Below, in pieces: positions 36,368 through 44,322 of a stretch of 64,000 nucleotides of DNA (position 1 is the first letter of the stretch; the number at the start of each line of letters is the position of its first letter). The stretch is from Streptomyces griseoloalbus (GTDB lineage: Bacteria > Actinomycetota > Actinomycetes > Streptomycetales > Streptomycetaceae): the NCBI GenBank assembly GCA_014650015.1, contig BMUD01000012.1, positions 67,714-131,713 on the forward strand, in the 5' to 3' direction. Both the position numbers and the translations under genes were made by a program. The notes under the pieces are model-generated. The model ran no database searches. It was given only the letters and a program-made list of their open reading frames with translations, and had not been told where the DNA came from.

Positions 36368-37339
36368 ATGAAAGTCGCAGTCCTCGGCGCCGGGGCGATC
36401 GGCGCCTATGTCGGTGCCGCGCTCCATCGTGCGGGCGCCGACGTGCACCTCATCGCCCGTGGACCGCATCTCGCGGCCATGAGGCAGTACGGAGTACAGG
36501 TGCGCAGCCCGCGCGGTGACTTCACCGCCCACCCCCATGCCACCGACGACCCGGGCGCAGTGGGCCCGGCCGACTTCGTCCTCCTGGGGCTGAAGGCCAA
36601 CTCGTACGCGGCGTGCGGGCCGCTGATCGAGCCGCTGCTGCACGACACCACGGCCGTCGTGGCCGCCCAGAACGGCATCCCCTGGTGGTACTTCCACCGG
36701 CACGGCGGGCCGTACGACGGCCGCCGCCTGGAGAGTGTGGACCCCGACGGCGCGGTCAGTGCGGTGCTCGCGCCCGAACGGGCCGTCGGCTGCGTCGTCT
36801 ACGCGGCCACCGAACTCGAACAGCCCGGCGTCGTCCGGCATGTGGAAGGCACCCGCTTCTCGATCGGCGAACCCGACCGCAGCGTCTCCGCGCGCTGTCT
36901 GGCACTGAGCGAGGCGATGCGCGCGGGCGGCCTGAAGTGCCCGGTCGAGCCGGACCTGCGCAACGACATCTGGCTGAAGCTGCTGGGCAACATCTCCTTC
37001 AACCCGATCAGCGCCCTCGCCCGCGCCACCATGCGGCAGATGTGCCTGCACGGCGGCACCCGCCAGGTCATCGAGACCATGATGACCGAGACGCTGACGG
37101 TCGCCGGGGCCCTCGGCTGCGAGGTCGGCGTCTCCATCGAACGCCGGCTCGCGGGCGCCGAGAAGGTCGGCGACCACCGCACCTCCACACTCCAGGACCT
37201 GGAGCGCGGCAAGCCGCTCGAACTCGACGTGCTGCTCGCGGCCGTCGTCGAACTGGCGGAAGTCACCGGCGTCCCGGTGCCCACCCTGCGCACCGTGCAC
37301 GCCCTGTCCGACCTGCTCGCGCTGAGGAGCGCCGCATGA
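36368..37339 (+). CDS. Ketopantoate reductase family protein
   Basis: This 323-residue NADPH-binding protein starts MKVAVLGAGAIGAYVGAALHRAGADVHLIARG, a Rossmann loop of the 2-dehydropantoate 2-reductase family. The catalytic lysine is expected in LNDIWLKLLGN-like NDIWLKLLGNISFNPISAL, and a conserved NG lies in AAQNGIPWWYF. It overlaps the formate dehydrogenase gene by four bases (ATGA). Pantothenate synthesis would not need such coupling, so it may reduce or oxidise a small 2-keto acid linked to oxalate (for example glyoxylate). That is inference. Confidence 0.82.
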   Translation: MKVAVLGAGAIGAYVGAALHRAGADVHLIARGPHLAAMRQYGVQVRSPRGDFTAHPHATDDPGAVGPADFVLLGLKANSYAACGPLIEPLLHDTTAVVAAQNGIPWWYFHRHGGPYDGRRLESVDPDGAVSAVLAPERAVGCVVYAATELEQPGVVRHVEGTRFSIGEPDRSVSARCLALSEAMRAGGLKCPVEPDLRNDIWLKLLGNISFNPISALARATMRQMCLHGGTRQVIETMMTETLTVAGALGCEVGVSIERRLAGAEKVGDHRTSTLQDLERGKPLELDVLLAAVVELAEVTGVPVPTLRTVHALSDLLALRSAA

Positions 37340-39261
37340 GGAAACGCGACCGGAGCCCGAAGACCTACACCCGCCTCACCCACCCCCTCGTCCGGGACTC
37401 CCGCGACGCGCCCTTCCGCCGGGCGACCTGGGACGAGGCCCTGGACCGGGCCGCCCGGGGTTTTTGGGCGGCGCACGGCGCGTTCGGGATGTTCTCCTGC
37501 GCCCGCGCGACCAACGAGATGAACTACGTGGCGCAGAAGTTCGCCCGGGTCGTCATGGGCACCAACAACGTCGACTCCTGCAACCGCACCTGCCACGCCC
37601 CGTCCGTGGCGGGCCTGTCGGCCGCGTTCGGCTCGGGCGGCGGGACGTCGTCGTACGAGGAGATCGAGCACACCGACGTCATCGTGATGTGGGGCTCCAA
37701 CGCCCGCTTCGCGCACCCGATCTTCTTCCAGCACGTGCTCAAGGGCGTCCACAACGGCGCCCGCATGTACGCGGTCGACCCGCGGCGGACGTCCACCGCC
37801 GAGTGGGCGGAGAGCTGGCTCGGGCTGAACGTCGGCACGGACATCCCGATGGCGCACGCGATCGGCCGCGAGATCATCCACGCCGGCCTGGTCAACGAGG
37901 CGTTCGTACGGCGGGCGACCACCGGCTTCGACGAGTACAAGGCGCTCGTCGAGCCATGGACGCTGTCCCTCGCCGAAAAGGTGACGGGCGTACCCGCCGC
38001 CGCCATACGGGAGGTGGCGCACGCCTACGCCCGCGCCGAACGCGCCCAGCTCTGCTGGACCCTCGGCATCACCGAGCACCACAACGGCACCGACAACGTC
38101 CGTGCCCTGATCAACCTCTCCCTGCTCACCGGACACATCGGCCGCTACGGCTCGGGCCTGCAACCCCTGCGCGGCCAGAACAACGTGCAGGGCGGCGGCG
38201 ACATGGGCGCCATCCCCAACCGCCTGCCCGGCTTCCAGGACATCCTCGACACCGGCATCAGGGCGAAGTTCGAGTCCGCCTGGGACACCGTCATCCAGCC
38301 GCACTACGGGCTCAACCTGACGGAGATGTTCGAGGCCATGGAGGACGGATCGCTGCGGGCGGTCTACTGCATCGGCGAGAACCCGGCCCAGTCGGAGGCG
38401 GACGGCGAACAGGCGGTACGCCGGCTGCGGCAGCTGGACTTCCTGGTGGTGCAGGACATCTTCCTGACGAAGACCGCCGAGCTCGCGGACGTCGTGCTGC
38501 CCGCGACCGCCGGCTGGGCGGAGACCGAGGGCACCACCACCAACAGCGAGCGGCGGGTGCAGCGCGTCCGCCGGGCCGTGGTCCCGCCCGGCGAGGCCCG
38601 CGAGGACATCGACATCATCTGCGACCTCGCCGGCCGCCTCGGTCACGACTGGAAGTACCCCGACGCCGAGGCCGTCTGGAACGAACTGCGCTCCGTCTCC
38701 CCCGACCACCACGGCATGACGTACGAGCGCCTGGAGGAACACCAGGGCATCCAGTGGCCGTGCCCGAGCACGGACGCGCTGGAACCGCCGTATCTCCACG
38801 GCCGGTTGTGGGAGACGGACCCGGAACGGCGCGGCAGGCCGGCACCCTTCGGACTCGTGCAGCACGACCCGCCGGTCGACCTCACCGACGAGGAGTACCC
38901 GATCCGGCTCACCACCGGCCGGCGGCTCGACTCCTACAACACCGGGGTGCAGAGCGGCGGTTACTCCTCCCCGCTGCGACGCGGCGAATTCGTCGAGCTG
39001 TGCCCCGAGGACGCCGAGCGGTACGGGGTCGTGGTCGGCGAGGAGGTGCGGGTGTCCTCACGACGCGGGTCGGTGCTGGCGCCGGTCTGGGTCGACACCG
39101 CGCTGCGGCCGGGGCTCGCCTTCATGACGTTCCACTTTCCCGACGAGGTGGACACCAACCAGCTGACGATCGAGGCGAACTGCCCGATCGCGGGGACGGC
39201 GGAGTTCAAGGCGTCGGCGATCCGGATCGAGAAACTCCCGGCCCCGACACACGTGAGGTGA
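37336..39261 (+). CDS. Formate dehydrogenase catalytic (molybdopterin) subunit, C-terminal part of a split alpha subunit
   Basis: This 641-residue molybdopterin oxidoreductase has the formate dehydrogenase active site NNVDSCNRTCHAPSVAGL. C86 is the metal ligand (codon TGC, so no selenocysteine) and H87 is next to it. Cofactor blocks include VMWGSNARFAHPI, LRGQNNVQGGGDMGAIPNRLPG and LTTGRRLDSYNTGVQS. It lacks the N-terminal 4Fe-4S domain normally present; that domain is encoded at the end of a separate protein (41232-42092). The sequence starts KTYTRLTHPLVRDSRDAPFRRATWDEALD, exactly where that protein ends. It oxidises formate to CO2. Confidence 0.9.
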   Translation: MRKRDRSPKTYTRLTHPLVRDSRDAPFRRATWDEALDRAARGFWAAHGAFGMFSCARATNEMNYVAQKFARVVMGTNNVDSCNRTCHAPSVAGLSAAFGSGGGTSSYEEIEHTDVIVMWGSNARFAHPIFFQHVLKGVHNGARMYAVDPRRTSTAEWAESWLGLNVGTDIPMAHAIGREIIHAGLVNEAFVRRATTGFDEYKALVEPWTLSLAEKVTGVPAAAIREVAHAYARAERAQLCWTLGITEHHNGTDNVRALINLSLLTGHIGRYGSGLQPLRGQNNVQGGGDMGAIPNRLPGFQDILDTGIRAKFESAWDTVIQPHYGLNLTEMFEAMEDGSLRAVYCIGENPAQSEADGEQAVRRLRQLDFLVVQDIFLTKTAELADVVLPATAGWAETEGTTTNSERRVQRVRRAVVPPGEAREDIDIICDLAGRLGHDWKYPDAEAVWNELRSVSPDHHGMTYERLEEHQGIQWPCPSTDALEPPYLHGRLWETDPERRGRPAPFGLVQHDPPVDLTDEEYPIRLTTGRRLDSYNTGVQSGGYSSPLRRGEFVELCPEDAERYGVVVGEEVRVSSRRGSVLAPVWVDTALRPGLAFMTFHFPDEVDTNQLTIEANCPIAGTAEFKASAIRIEKLPAPTHVR

Positions 39262-39267
39262 GCAACC

Positions 39268-41235
39268 GTGGACCTGCACTTCGGTGACAGCAAGCCCACC
39301 GACGAGGAACGGGCGGCGGTCGACGCGCTGCTCGGGCCCCCCGAGTCCGCCTGGGAGGGCGCCGACCGCTCCGCCGCGGACCTCAGGTGGGCCCGCGGCG
39401 GACGCGAGGCCCGCGACCGCCGTGACCTGCTGCTGCCGGGGCTGCACGCCCTCAACGACCGGGTCGGCTGGATCAGCGAGGGCGCCCTGGACTACCTGTG
39501 CCGCCGCCTGACGGTGCCACCGGCGGAGGCGTACGGGGTGGCCACGTTCTACGCGATGTTCTCGGTGAAGCCACGCCCGGCGACCGTCCTGCACGTCTGT
39601 ACGGACCTCGCCTGCACAGCGGCCGGGGCGACGCGGCTGTGCGCAGCCGTGGAAACCCGCCTGGGCCCGGGCAGCGGCGTACAGGTCGAACGCAGCCCCT
39701 GCCTGGGCCTGTGCGAACGCGCCCCGGCGGCCCTGGTGATCCGGGCCGGGGATGATCCAGCCCGTCCGGCGATCGAGGACGAGGCCGTCCGGACCGAAGG
39801 AGGGGCCGGGGGCACAGCCCCCGGGGTCGAGGGGGGTCCCTCCCGCTCGAGCGCAGCCGGGAGTGGGGAAGGGAAGGGGCGGCGGGGGCGAGCGGTCTCC
39901 AGGGCCACCGCCGTCTGCGCCCCCGCCACCATCGACACGGCCATCGGCACCGCCACGGCCCCGGAGAACGCCCCCTCGGAGCCCCCGCCCGCCGCGGCGG
40001 TCCCCCAGGCGGGCGACCCCACCCTCACCCTCCTCAAACGCGTCGGCACCGCGGACCCCGCCTCCCTGGACGACTACCGCGCCCACGGCGGCTACACCGC
40101 CCTGCGCCGCGCCTTCGCCCTCGGCCCCGCCGGCGTGATCCGCGAGGTCACCGACTCCGGTCTGCTGGGCCGCGGCGGCGCCGCCTTCCCCACCGGCCGC
40201 AAGTGGCAGGCCACGGCGTCCCAGCCGGACCACCCGCACTACCTCGTCTGCAACGCCGACGAGTCCGAACCGGGCACCTTCAAGGACCGCGTCCTCATGG
40301 AGGGCGACCCGTACGCGCTGGTGGAGGCGATGACGATCGCGGCGTACGCGACCGGCGCGCACCAGGGCTACCTCTACCTCCGGGGCGAATATCCGCGGGC
40401 GCTGCACCGCATGGAACACGCCATCACCCGGGCCCGCGCCCGGGGCCTGCTCGGCGACGACATCCTCGGCCAGGGCTACGCCTTCGACATCGAGATCCGG
40501 CGCGGCGCGGGCGCGTACATCTGCGGCGAGGAGACGGCCCTGTTCAACTCCCTGGAGGGCCACCGGGGCGAGCCCCGCGCCAAGCCCCCGTTCCCCGTGG
40601 AGAAGGGCCTGTTCGGCAAGCCGACGGTGGAGAACAACGTCGAGACCCTCGTCAACGTCCTGCCCGTCCTGACCATGGGCGCCCCGGCCTACGCGGCGAT
40701 CGGCACGAAGACGTCCACCGGTCCGAAGCTGTACTGCGTCTCGGGCAGCGTGGCCCGCCCCGGTGTCTACGAGCTCCCGTTCGGCGCGACACTGGGCGAA
40801 CTCCTCACACTCGCCGGTGTGCGGGACAACCTCCGCGCGGTCCTCCTCGGCGGAGCCGCCGGCGGCTTCGTCCGCCCCGACGAGCTGGCCGTCCCCCTCA
40901 CCTTCGAAGGCACACGGGAAGCAGGCACGACCCTCGGCTCCGGAGTCGTCATGGCCTTCGACGACACCGTCCCGCTCCCCCGCCTCCTCCTGCGCATCGC
41001 CGAGTTCTTCCGCGACGAGTCGTGCGGCCAGTGCGTCCCCTGCCGGGTGGGCACCGTGCGCCAGGAGGAGGCGCTGCACCGGATCGTCGAGCGTACGGGC
41101 GCCGACGCCGCCGGTGACATCGCCCTGCTCCGCGAGGTCGGACGCGCGATGCGGGACGCCTCGATCTGCGGTCTGGGACAGACCGCGTGGAACGCCGTGG
41201 AATCCGCCATCGACCGTCTGGGGGCGTACGAATGA
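39268..41235 (+). CDS. Formate dehydrogenase NADH-side subunit, NuoE-NuoF fusion
   Basis: This 655-residue protein passes electrons from the catalytic subunit to NAD. Residues about 40-160 are NuoE-like with a 2Fe-2S site C111, C116, C145, C149. Residues about 250-650 are NuoF-like with the FMN site GRGGAAFPTGRKW (301-313), CNADESEPGTFKDR, and the 4Fe-4S site C586, C589, C592 plus a cysteine in ASICGLG. The linker (about 164-245) is low-complexity, and its first half is coded by an interspersed repeat. The GTG start at 39268 lies 6 bases after the catalytic-subunit stop. Confidence 0.9.
   Translation: MDLHFGDSKPTDEERAAVDALLGPPESAWEGADRSAADLRWARGGREARDRRDLLLPGLHALNDRVGWISEGALDYLCRRLTVPPAEAYGVATFYAMFSVKPRPATVLHVCTDLACTAAGATRLCAAVETRLGPGSGVQVERSPCLGLCERAPAALVIRAGDDPARPAIEDEAVRTEGGAGGTAPGVEGGPSRSSAAGSGEGKGRRGRAVSRATAVCAPATIDTAIGTATAPENAPSEPPPAAAVPQAGDPTLTLLKRVGTADPASLDDYRAHGGYTALRRAFALGPAGVIREVTDSGLLGRGGAAFPTGRKWQATASQPDHPHYLVCNADESEPGTFKDRVLMEGDPYALVEAMTIAAYATGAHQGYLYLRGEYPRALHRMEHAITRARARGLLGDDILGQGYAFDIEIRRGAGAYICGEETALFNSLEGHRGEPRAKPPFPVEKGLFGKPTVENNVETLVNVLPVLTMGAPAYAAIGTKTSTGPKLYCVSGSVARPGVYELPFGATLGELLTLAGVRDNLRAVLLGGAAGGFVRPDELAVPLTFEGTREAGTTLGSGVVMAFDDTVPLPRLLLRIAEFFRDESCGQCVPCRVGTVRQEEALHRIVERTGADAAGDIALLREVGRAMRDASICGLGQTAWNAVESAIDRLGAYE
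39759..39892 (+). repeat. Streptomyces-type interspersed repeat inside a coding region
   Basis: The stretch from CAGCCCGTCCGGCGATCGAG to GGGGCGGCGGGGG, including GGGGGCACAGCCCCCGGGGT and CGCTCGAGCGCAGCCGGGAG, strongly resembles sequences repeated many times between genes in Streptomyces chromosomes (recognised from memory). It contains the hairpin GGGGGC-ACA-GCCCCC. It lies in frame and codes about residues 164-208 of the NuoE-NuoF linker. Exact borders are approximate. Confidence 0.6.
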
Positions 41236-42092
41236 CCGTGACACCGCTGGGGATCCCCCGCCGTCTGCTGGAGTTCACCCTCGACGGCGAGCCGGTCAGG
41301 GCGCCCGAGGGGTCGACGATCCTCGACGCCTGCCGGGCCGCCGGGAAGGACATTCCAACGCTGTGCGAGGGCGACACGCTCACACCGAAGAACGCCTGCC
41401 GGGTCTGTGTGGTGGAGGTCGAGGGCTCCCGTACCCTCGTCCCCGCCTGCTCGCGGAAGGCCGAGCCGGGCATGGAGGTGCGCACCGGCACCGAGCGGGC
41501 CCGGCACAGCCGCAAGGTCGTCCTGGAACTCCTCGCGTCCTGCGTCGACCTGTCGACCACCCCCCGGGTCGCCGAATGGCTCAAGGAGTACGAGGCGAAA
41601 CCGGACCGCTTCGGCCCGGCCGCGGCCCGCCTCAACGAGGAGCCGAAGGTCGACAACGACCTCTACGTGCGCGACTACGACAAGTGCATCCTCTGCTACA
41701 AGTGCGTGGACGCCTGTGGCGACCAGTGGCAGAACACCTTCGCGATCTCGGTCGCGGGCCGTGGGTTCGACGCCCGGATCGCAGTCGAGCACGACGCCCC
41801 GCTGACCGACTCGGCGTGCGTGTACTGCGGCAACTGCATCGAGGTCTGTCCCACCGGGGCCCTGTCGTTCAAGTCGGAGTTCGACATGCGGGCGGCGGGT
41901 ACGTGGGACGCGTCGCGCCAGACGGAGACGACGACCGTGTGCGCGTACTGCGGAGTGGGCTGCAACCTCACCCTCCATGTGCAGGACAATGAGATCGTGA
42001 AGGTCACCTCGCCGCACGACAACCCGGTGACCCACGGCAACCTGTGCATCAAGGGCCGCTTCGGCTACCAGCACGTACAGAACCGGGACTGA
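41232..42092 (+). CDS. Formate dehydrogenase iron-sulfur subunit carrying the detached N-terminus of the catalytic subunit
   Basis: This 286-residue protein has a 2Fe-2S ferredoxin domain (C45, C56, C59, C73) and two 4Fe-4S sites (C152/C155/C158/C162 and C196/C199/C202/C206). At the C-terminus is the molybdopterin-enzyme 4Fe-4S motif (C237, C240, C244, C272; CAYCGVGC then GNLCIKGRFGYQHV). The His-x3-Cys type site usual in NuoG N-termini is absent. In most related enzymes these domains form the front of the catalytic chain; here the chain ends at GRFGYQHVQNRD and the remainder is a separate gene 3.9 kb upstream. ATG overlaps the preceding stop (ATGA). Confidence 0.9.
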   Translation: MTVTPLGIPRRLLEFTLDGEPVRAPEGSTILDACRAAGKDIPTLCEGDTLTPKNACRVCVVEVEGSRTLVPACSRKAEPGMEVRTGTERARHSRKVVLELLASCVDLSTTPRVAEWLKEYEAKPDRFGPAAARLNEEPKVDNDLYVRDYDKCILCYKCVDACGDQWQNTFAISVAGRGFDARIAVEHDAPLTDSACVYCGNCIEVCPTGALSFKSEFDMRAAGTWDASRQTETTTVCAYCGVGCNLTLHVQDNEIVKVTSPHDNPVTHGNLCIKGRFGYQHVQNRD

Positions 42093-42109
42093 TCGGGGCT
42101 GAAGGACAC

Positions 42110-42958
42110 ATGGGACGAGTCACGGAACGACGCAAGGTGCTCCGCATCCGGGACGGGGCGGTCTCCAGCCGCCCCGACACACTCGTCGCCGAGGAACCCC
42201 TGGAGATCCGGCTGAACGGAAAACCGCTGGCGATCACCATGCGCACCCCCGGCGACGACTTCGCGCTGGCGGCCGGCTTCCTGGTGAGCGAGGGAGTGCT
42301 GGCCGCCGCGGCCGACCTCCGGAACATCGTCTACTGCGCCGGGGCGACGGCCGACGGATCGAACACCTACAACGTGGTGGACGTGAAGACCGCCCCCGGC
42401 GTGGTCATCCCGGACATCACCCTCGAGCGCAACGTCTACACCACCTCCTCCTGCGGCCTGTGCGGCAAGGCCAGCCTGGACGCGGTCCGCACGACGGCCC
42501 GCCACCCCATCGCCGACACTCCCCCGCTGCGCGTGGCCCCGGAGCTGCTGGCGAGCCTGCCCGACCGGCTGCGCGCGGCCCAGCGGGTCTTCGACCGCAC
42601 GGGCGGCCTGCACGCGGCGGCCCTGTTCGACGAGGACGGCGAGCTGCTCGACGCACGGGAGGACGTGGGCCGGCACAACGCGGTCGACAAGCTGGTCGGC
42701 CGTGCCCTGCAGAGCGGGAACCTGCCGCTGTCGCGGACGATTCTGCTGGTCTCCGGCCGGGCCTCGTTCGAACTGGCGCAGAAGGCGGTCATGGCCGGGA
42801 TCCCGATGCTGGCGGCCGTCTCGGCACCGTCCTCGCTGGCCGTGGACCTGGCGGCGGAGACGGGTCTCACCCTGGTGGGCTTTCTGCGGGGCGGTTCCAT
42901 GAACGTGTATGCGGGTGAGGACCGCATCGCCCTGAGGGCCGCGGCCTCCCGGGGCTGA
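42110..42958 (+). CDS. fdhD: Formate dehydrogenase accessory sulfurtransferase FdhD
   Basis: This 282-residue protein supplies sulfur to the molybdopterin cofactor of formate dehydrogenase. The essential cysteine pair is in TSSCGLCGKASL. Conserved blocks are LAAGFLVSEGVL, GGLHAAALFDEDGELL, EDVGRHNAVDKL, LLVSGRASFELAQKA and GFLRGGSMNVYAG. It follows the iron-sulfur subunit by 17 bases, so enzyme and maturation factor are made together. GAAGGA lies just before ATG 42110. Confidence 0.95.
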   Translation: MGRVTERRKVLRIRDGAVSSRPDTLVAEEPLEIRLNGKPLAITMRTPGDDFALAAGFLVSEGVLAAAADLRNIVYCAGATADGSNTYNVVDVKTAPGVVIPDITLERNVYTTSSCGLCGKASLDAVRTTARHPIADTPPLRVAPELLASLPDRLRAAQRVFDRTGGLHAAALFDEDGELLDAREDVGRHNAVDKLVGRALQSGNLPLSRTILLVSGRASFELAQKAVMAGIPMLAAVSAPSSLAVDLAAETGLTLVGFLRGGSMNVYAGEDRIALRAAASRG

Positions 42959-42979
42959 CCGGTCCCCTCGCTGCACGGC

Positions 42980-43029
42980 GGCGGGGCCCCTGCCGGCGGG
43001 GAGCGCCCCCTGCGCCGCGGGGCCCCGCC
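42980..43029 (+). terminator. Hairpin ending the formate dehydrogenase operon
   Basis: Perfect 11-bp arms GGCGGGGCCCC (42980-42990) and GGGGCCCCGCC (43019-43029) lie about 20 bases after the fdhD stop. Smaller stems can form inside the 28-base loop. Confidence 0.65.
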
Positions 43030-43049
43030 TCGACTCCCGGAAGGCGCCA

Positions 43050-43078
43050 TGGACCGGGACCACGACAGCCACTAACGT
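43050..43078 (+). promoter_or_regulatory. Candidate promoter for a leaderless transcript
   Basis: TGGACC at 43050-43055 and TAACGT at 43073-43078 are 17 bases apart and 8 bases before the GTG at 43087. That gene lacks a usefully spaced ribosome-binding site, which fits a leaderless mRNA. Confidence 0.45.
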
Positions 43079-43086
43079 CCCGGAGC

Positions 43087-44322
43087 GTGCCCGACGACGC
43101 AGCACGAGCACGACGGCGGACGGGGACCGGGATCGCCCTGGCGCTGACCCTGGTCCTCGGGGCAGTGCTGCTCACCGGTCTGCCGCAGGACGACGACCGG
43201 CGACCCGACGGCGCCGGCTGCCGGCCGCGTACGGTCGCCTCCTTCAGCGCCGACTCCACCCTGACCTCCGAGTTCGCCCGCTACGGCGACGACGCCACCC
43301 GCACCGACGACTGGACCGGCGGGGACGGCACCCACTCCGTGCGGCTGCCGGACGGCCGGCTGCTGTGGCTGTTCTCGGACACCTATCTGGGGCGGGTGCA
43401 CCGCCCGCCCAACCCGGTCGGCGAGTCCACCGCCTGGCGGGACACCACCGCCCCGCTGGTGCGCAACTCGGCCGTGCTGATGCGCGACGGCCGCCTGGAG
43501 GGCACCCTTCCCGCCCCCCTCTTCCCCGACCCGGCGCCGGACCAGTGGCGCTGGCCGGTCGCCGCCCGGGTCGAGCCGCGCTCCCCCGGCTCCTCCGAGC
43601 GGGTCGTCCGGGTCCTGCTGTGGGTGCGTACGGCCGGACAGCACCCGTGGATCTACGGGGTGCCCACCGCCACCGAGGTCGCCACGCTCTCCCTGCCCGG
43701 ACTGCGCGTGGAGTCGGTCGTGCGGGTGCACGACCAGCAGCAGGTCACCGATCCGTCCCGGCGGGTGCTGTTCGGGACCACCCTGGTCGAGGAGGACGGC
43801 TGGACGTATGTCTTCGGCGGCGACGACGGCCGCCCCGCCTCCCGCCCGGCGTCGCACGCGTATGCGGCCCGCGTCCCCGAGGGCGGGCTCGCCGACCCGG
43901 CGGCCTGGGAGTACTGGAACGGCTCGGACTGGCAGACCCGGGCCCGCCCGCGCCCCGTGCTCGGCGACGGGCGGCGCACCGGTGTGGGCAGCGCGTTCTC
44001 CGTGGTGCGGGACGGCGGGACGTACGTGCTGTTCACGATGGCCGCGGGTGCGGAGGGGCTGACCGCGGTGGCGTCGTACTGGTCCTGCTCCCCGACCGGG
44101 CCGTGGCACGGACCGGCGCGGGAGTTCACCCCCGCGCTGCCCGGGGGCGGGACCGCCGCCTACAACCCGCAGGCACACCCGGAGCTGAGCGGCGACGGGC
44201 GGCTGGTGCTCAGCTACGACGTGAACTGGCTGGAGACGACCGGCGCGGCCGTGATGCTCAGCCGGGACGTGTCCCTGTACCGACCTCGGTTCGTGACCGT
44301 CCGGCTGGGTCCTGGACGGTGA
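43087..44322 (+). CDS. Membrane-anchored or secreted propeller-like protein (DUF4185/DUF5005-like)
   Basis: This 411-residue protein has one N-terminal hydrophobic segment (TGIALALTLVLGAVLLTGL), probably a signal or anchor. The body has repeated beta-rich blocks such as VRLPDGRLLWLFSDTYLGRVH, TTLVEEDGWTYVFGGDD and SAFSVVRDGGTYVLFTMAA, like five-bladed propeller proteins of unknown function (often glycan-related). The start GTG sits only one base after GGAG, so a leaderless transcript is likely. Its last 65 bases overlap the convergent symporter gene. Confidence 0.65.
   Translation: MPDDAARARRRTGTGIALALTLVLGAVLLTGLPQDDDRRPDGAGCRPRTVASFSADSTLTSEFARYGDDATRTDDWTGGDGTHSVRLPDGRLLWLFSDTYLGRVHRPPNPVGESTAWRDTTAPLVRNSAVLMRDGRLEGTLPAPLFPDPAPDQWRWPVAARVEPRSPGSSERVVRVLLWVRTAGQHPWIYGVPTATEVATLSLPGLRVESVVRVHDQQQVTDPSRRVLFGTTLVEEDGWTYVFGGDDGRPASRPASHAYAARVPEGGLADPAAWEYWNGSDWQTRARPRPVLGDGRRTGVGSAFSVVRDGGTYVLFTMAAGAEGLTAVASYWSCSPTGPWHGPAREFTPALPGGGTAAYNPQAHPELSGDGRLVLSYDVNWLETTGAAVMLSRDVSLYRPRFVTVRLGPGR

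Noticed and set aside
36613-37335. A plus-strand extension of the formate dehydrogenase frame through the ketopantoate-reductase-like gene
   Set aside because: The extension is arginine/proline-rich nonsense in the wrong frame of a well-conserved gene. The ATGA overlap at 37336 gives the natural start.
37591-37593. Possible selenocysteine at the formate dehydrogenase active site
   Set aside because: The codon is TGC (cysteine), not TGA, and no selenocysteine machinery is visible.
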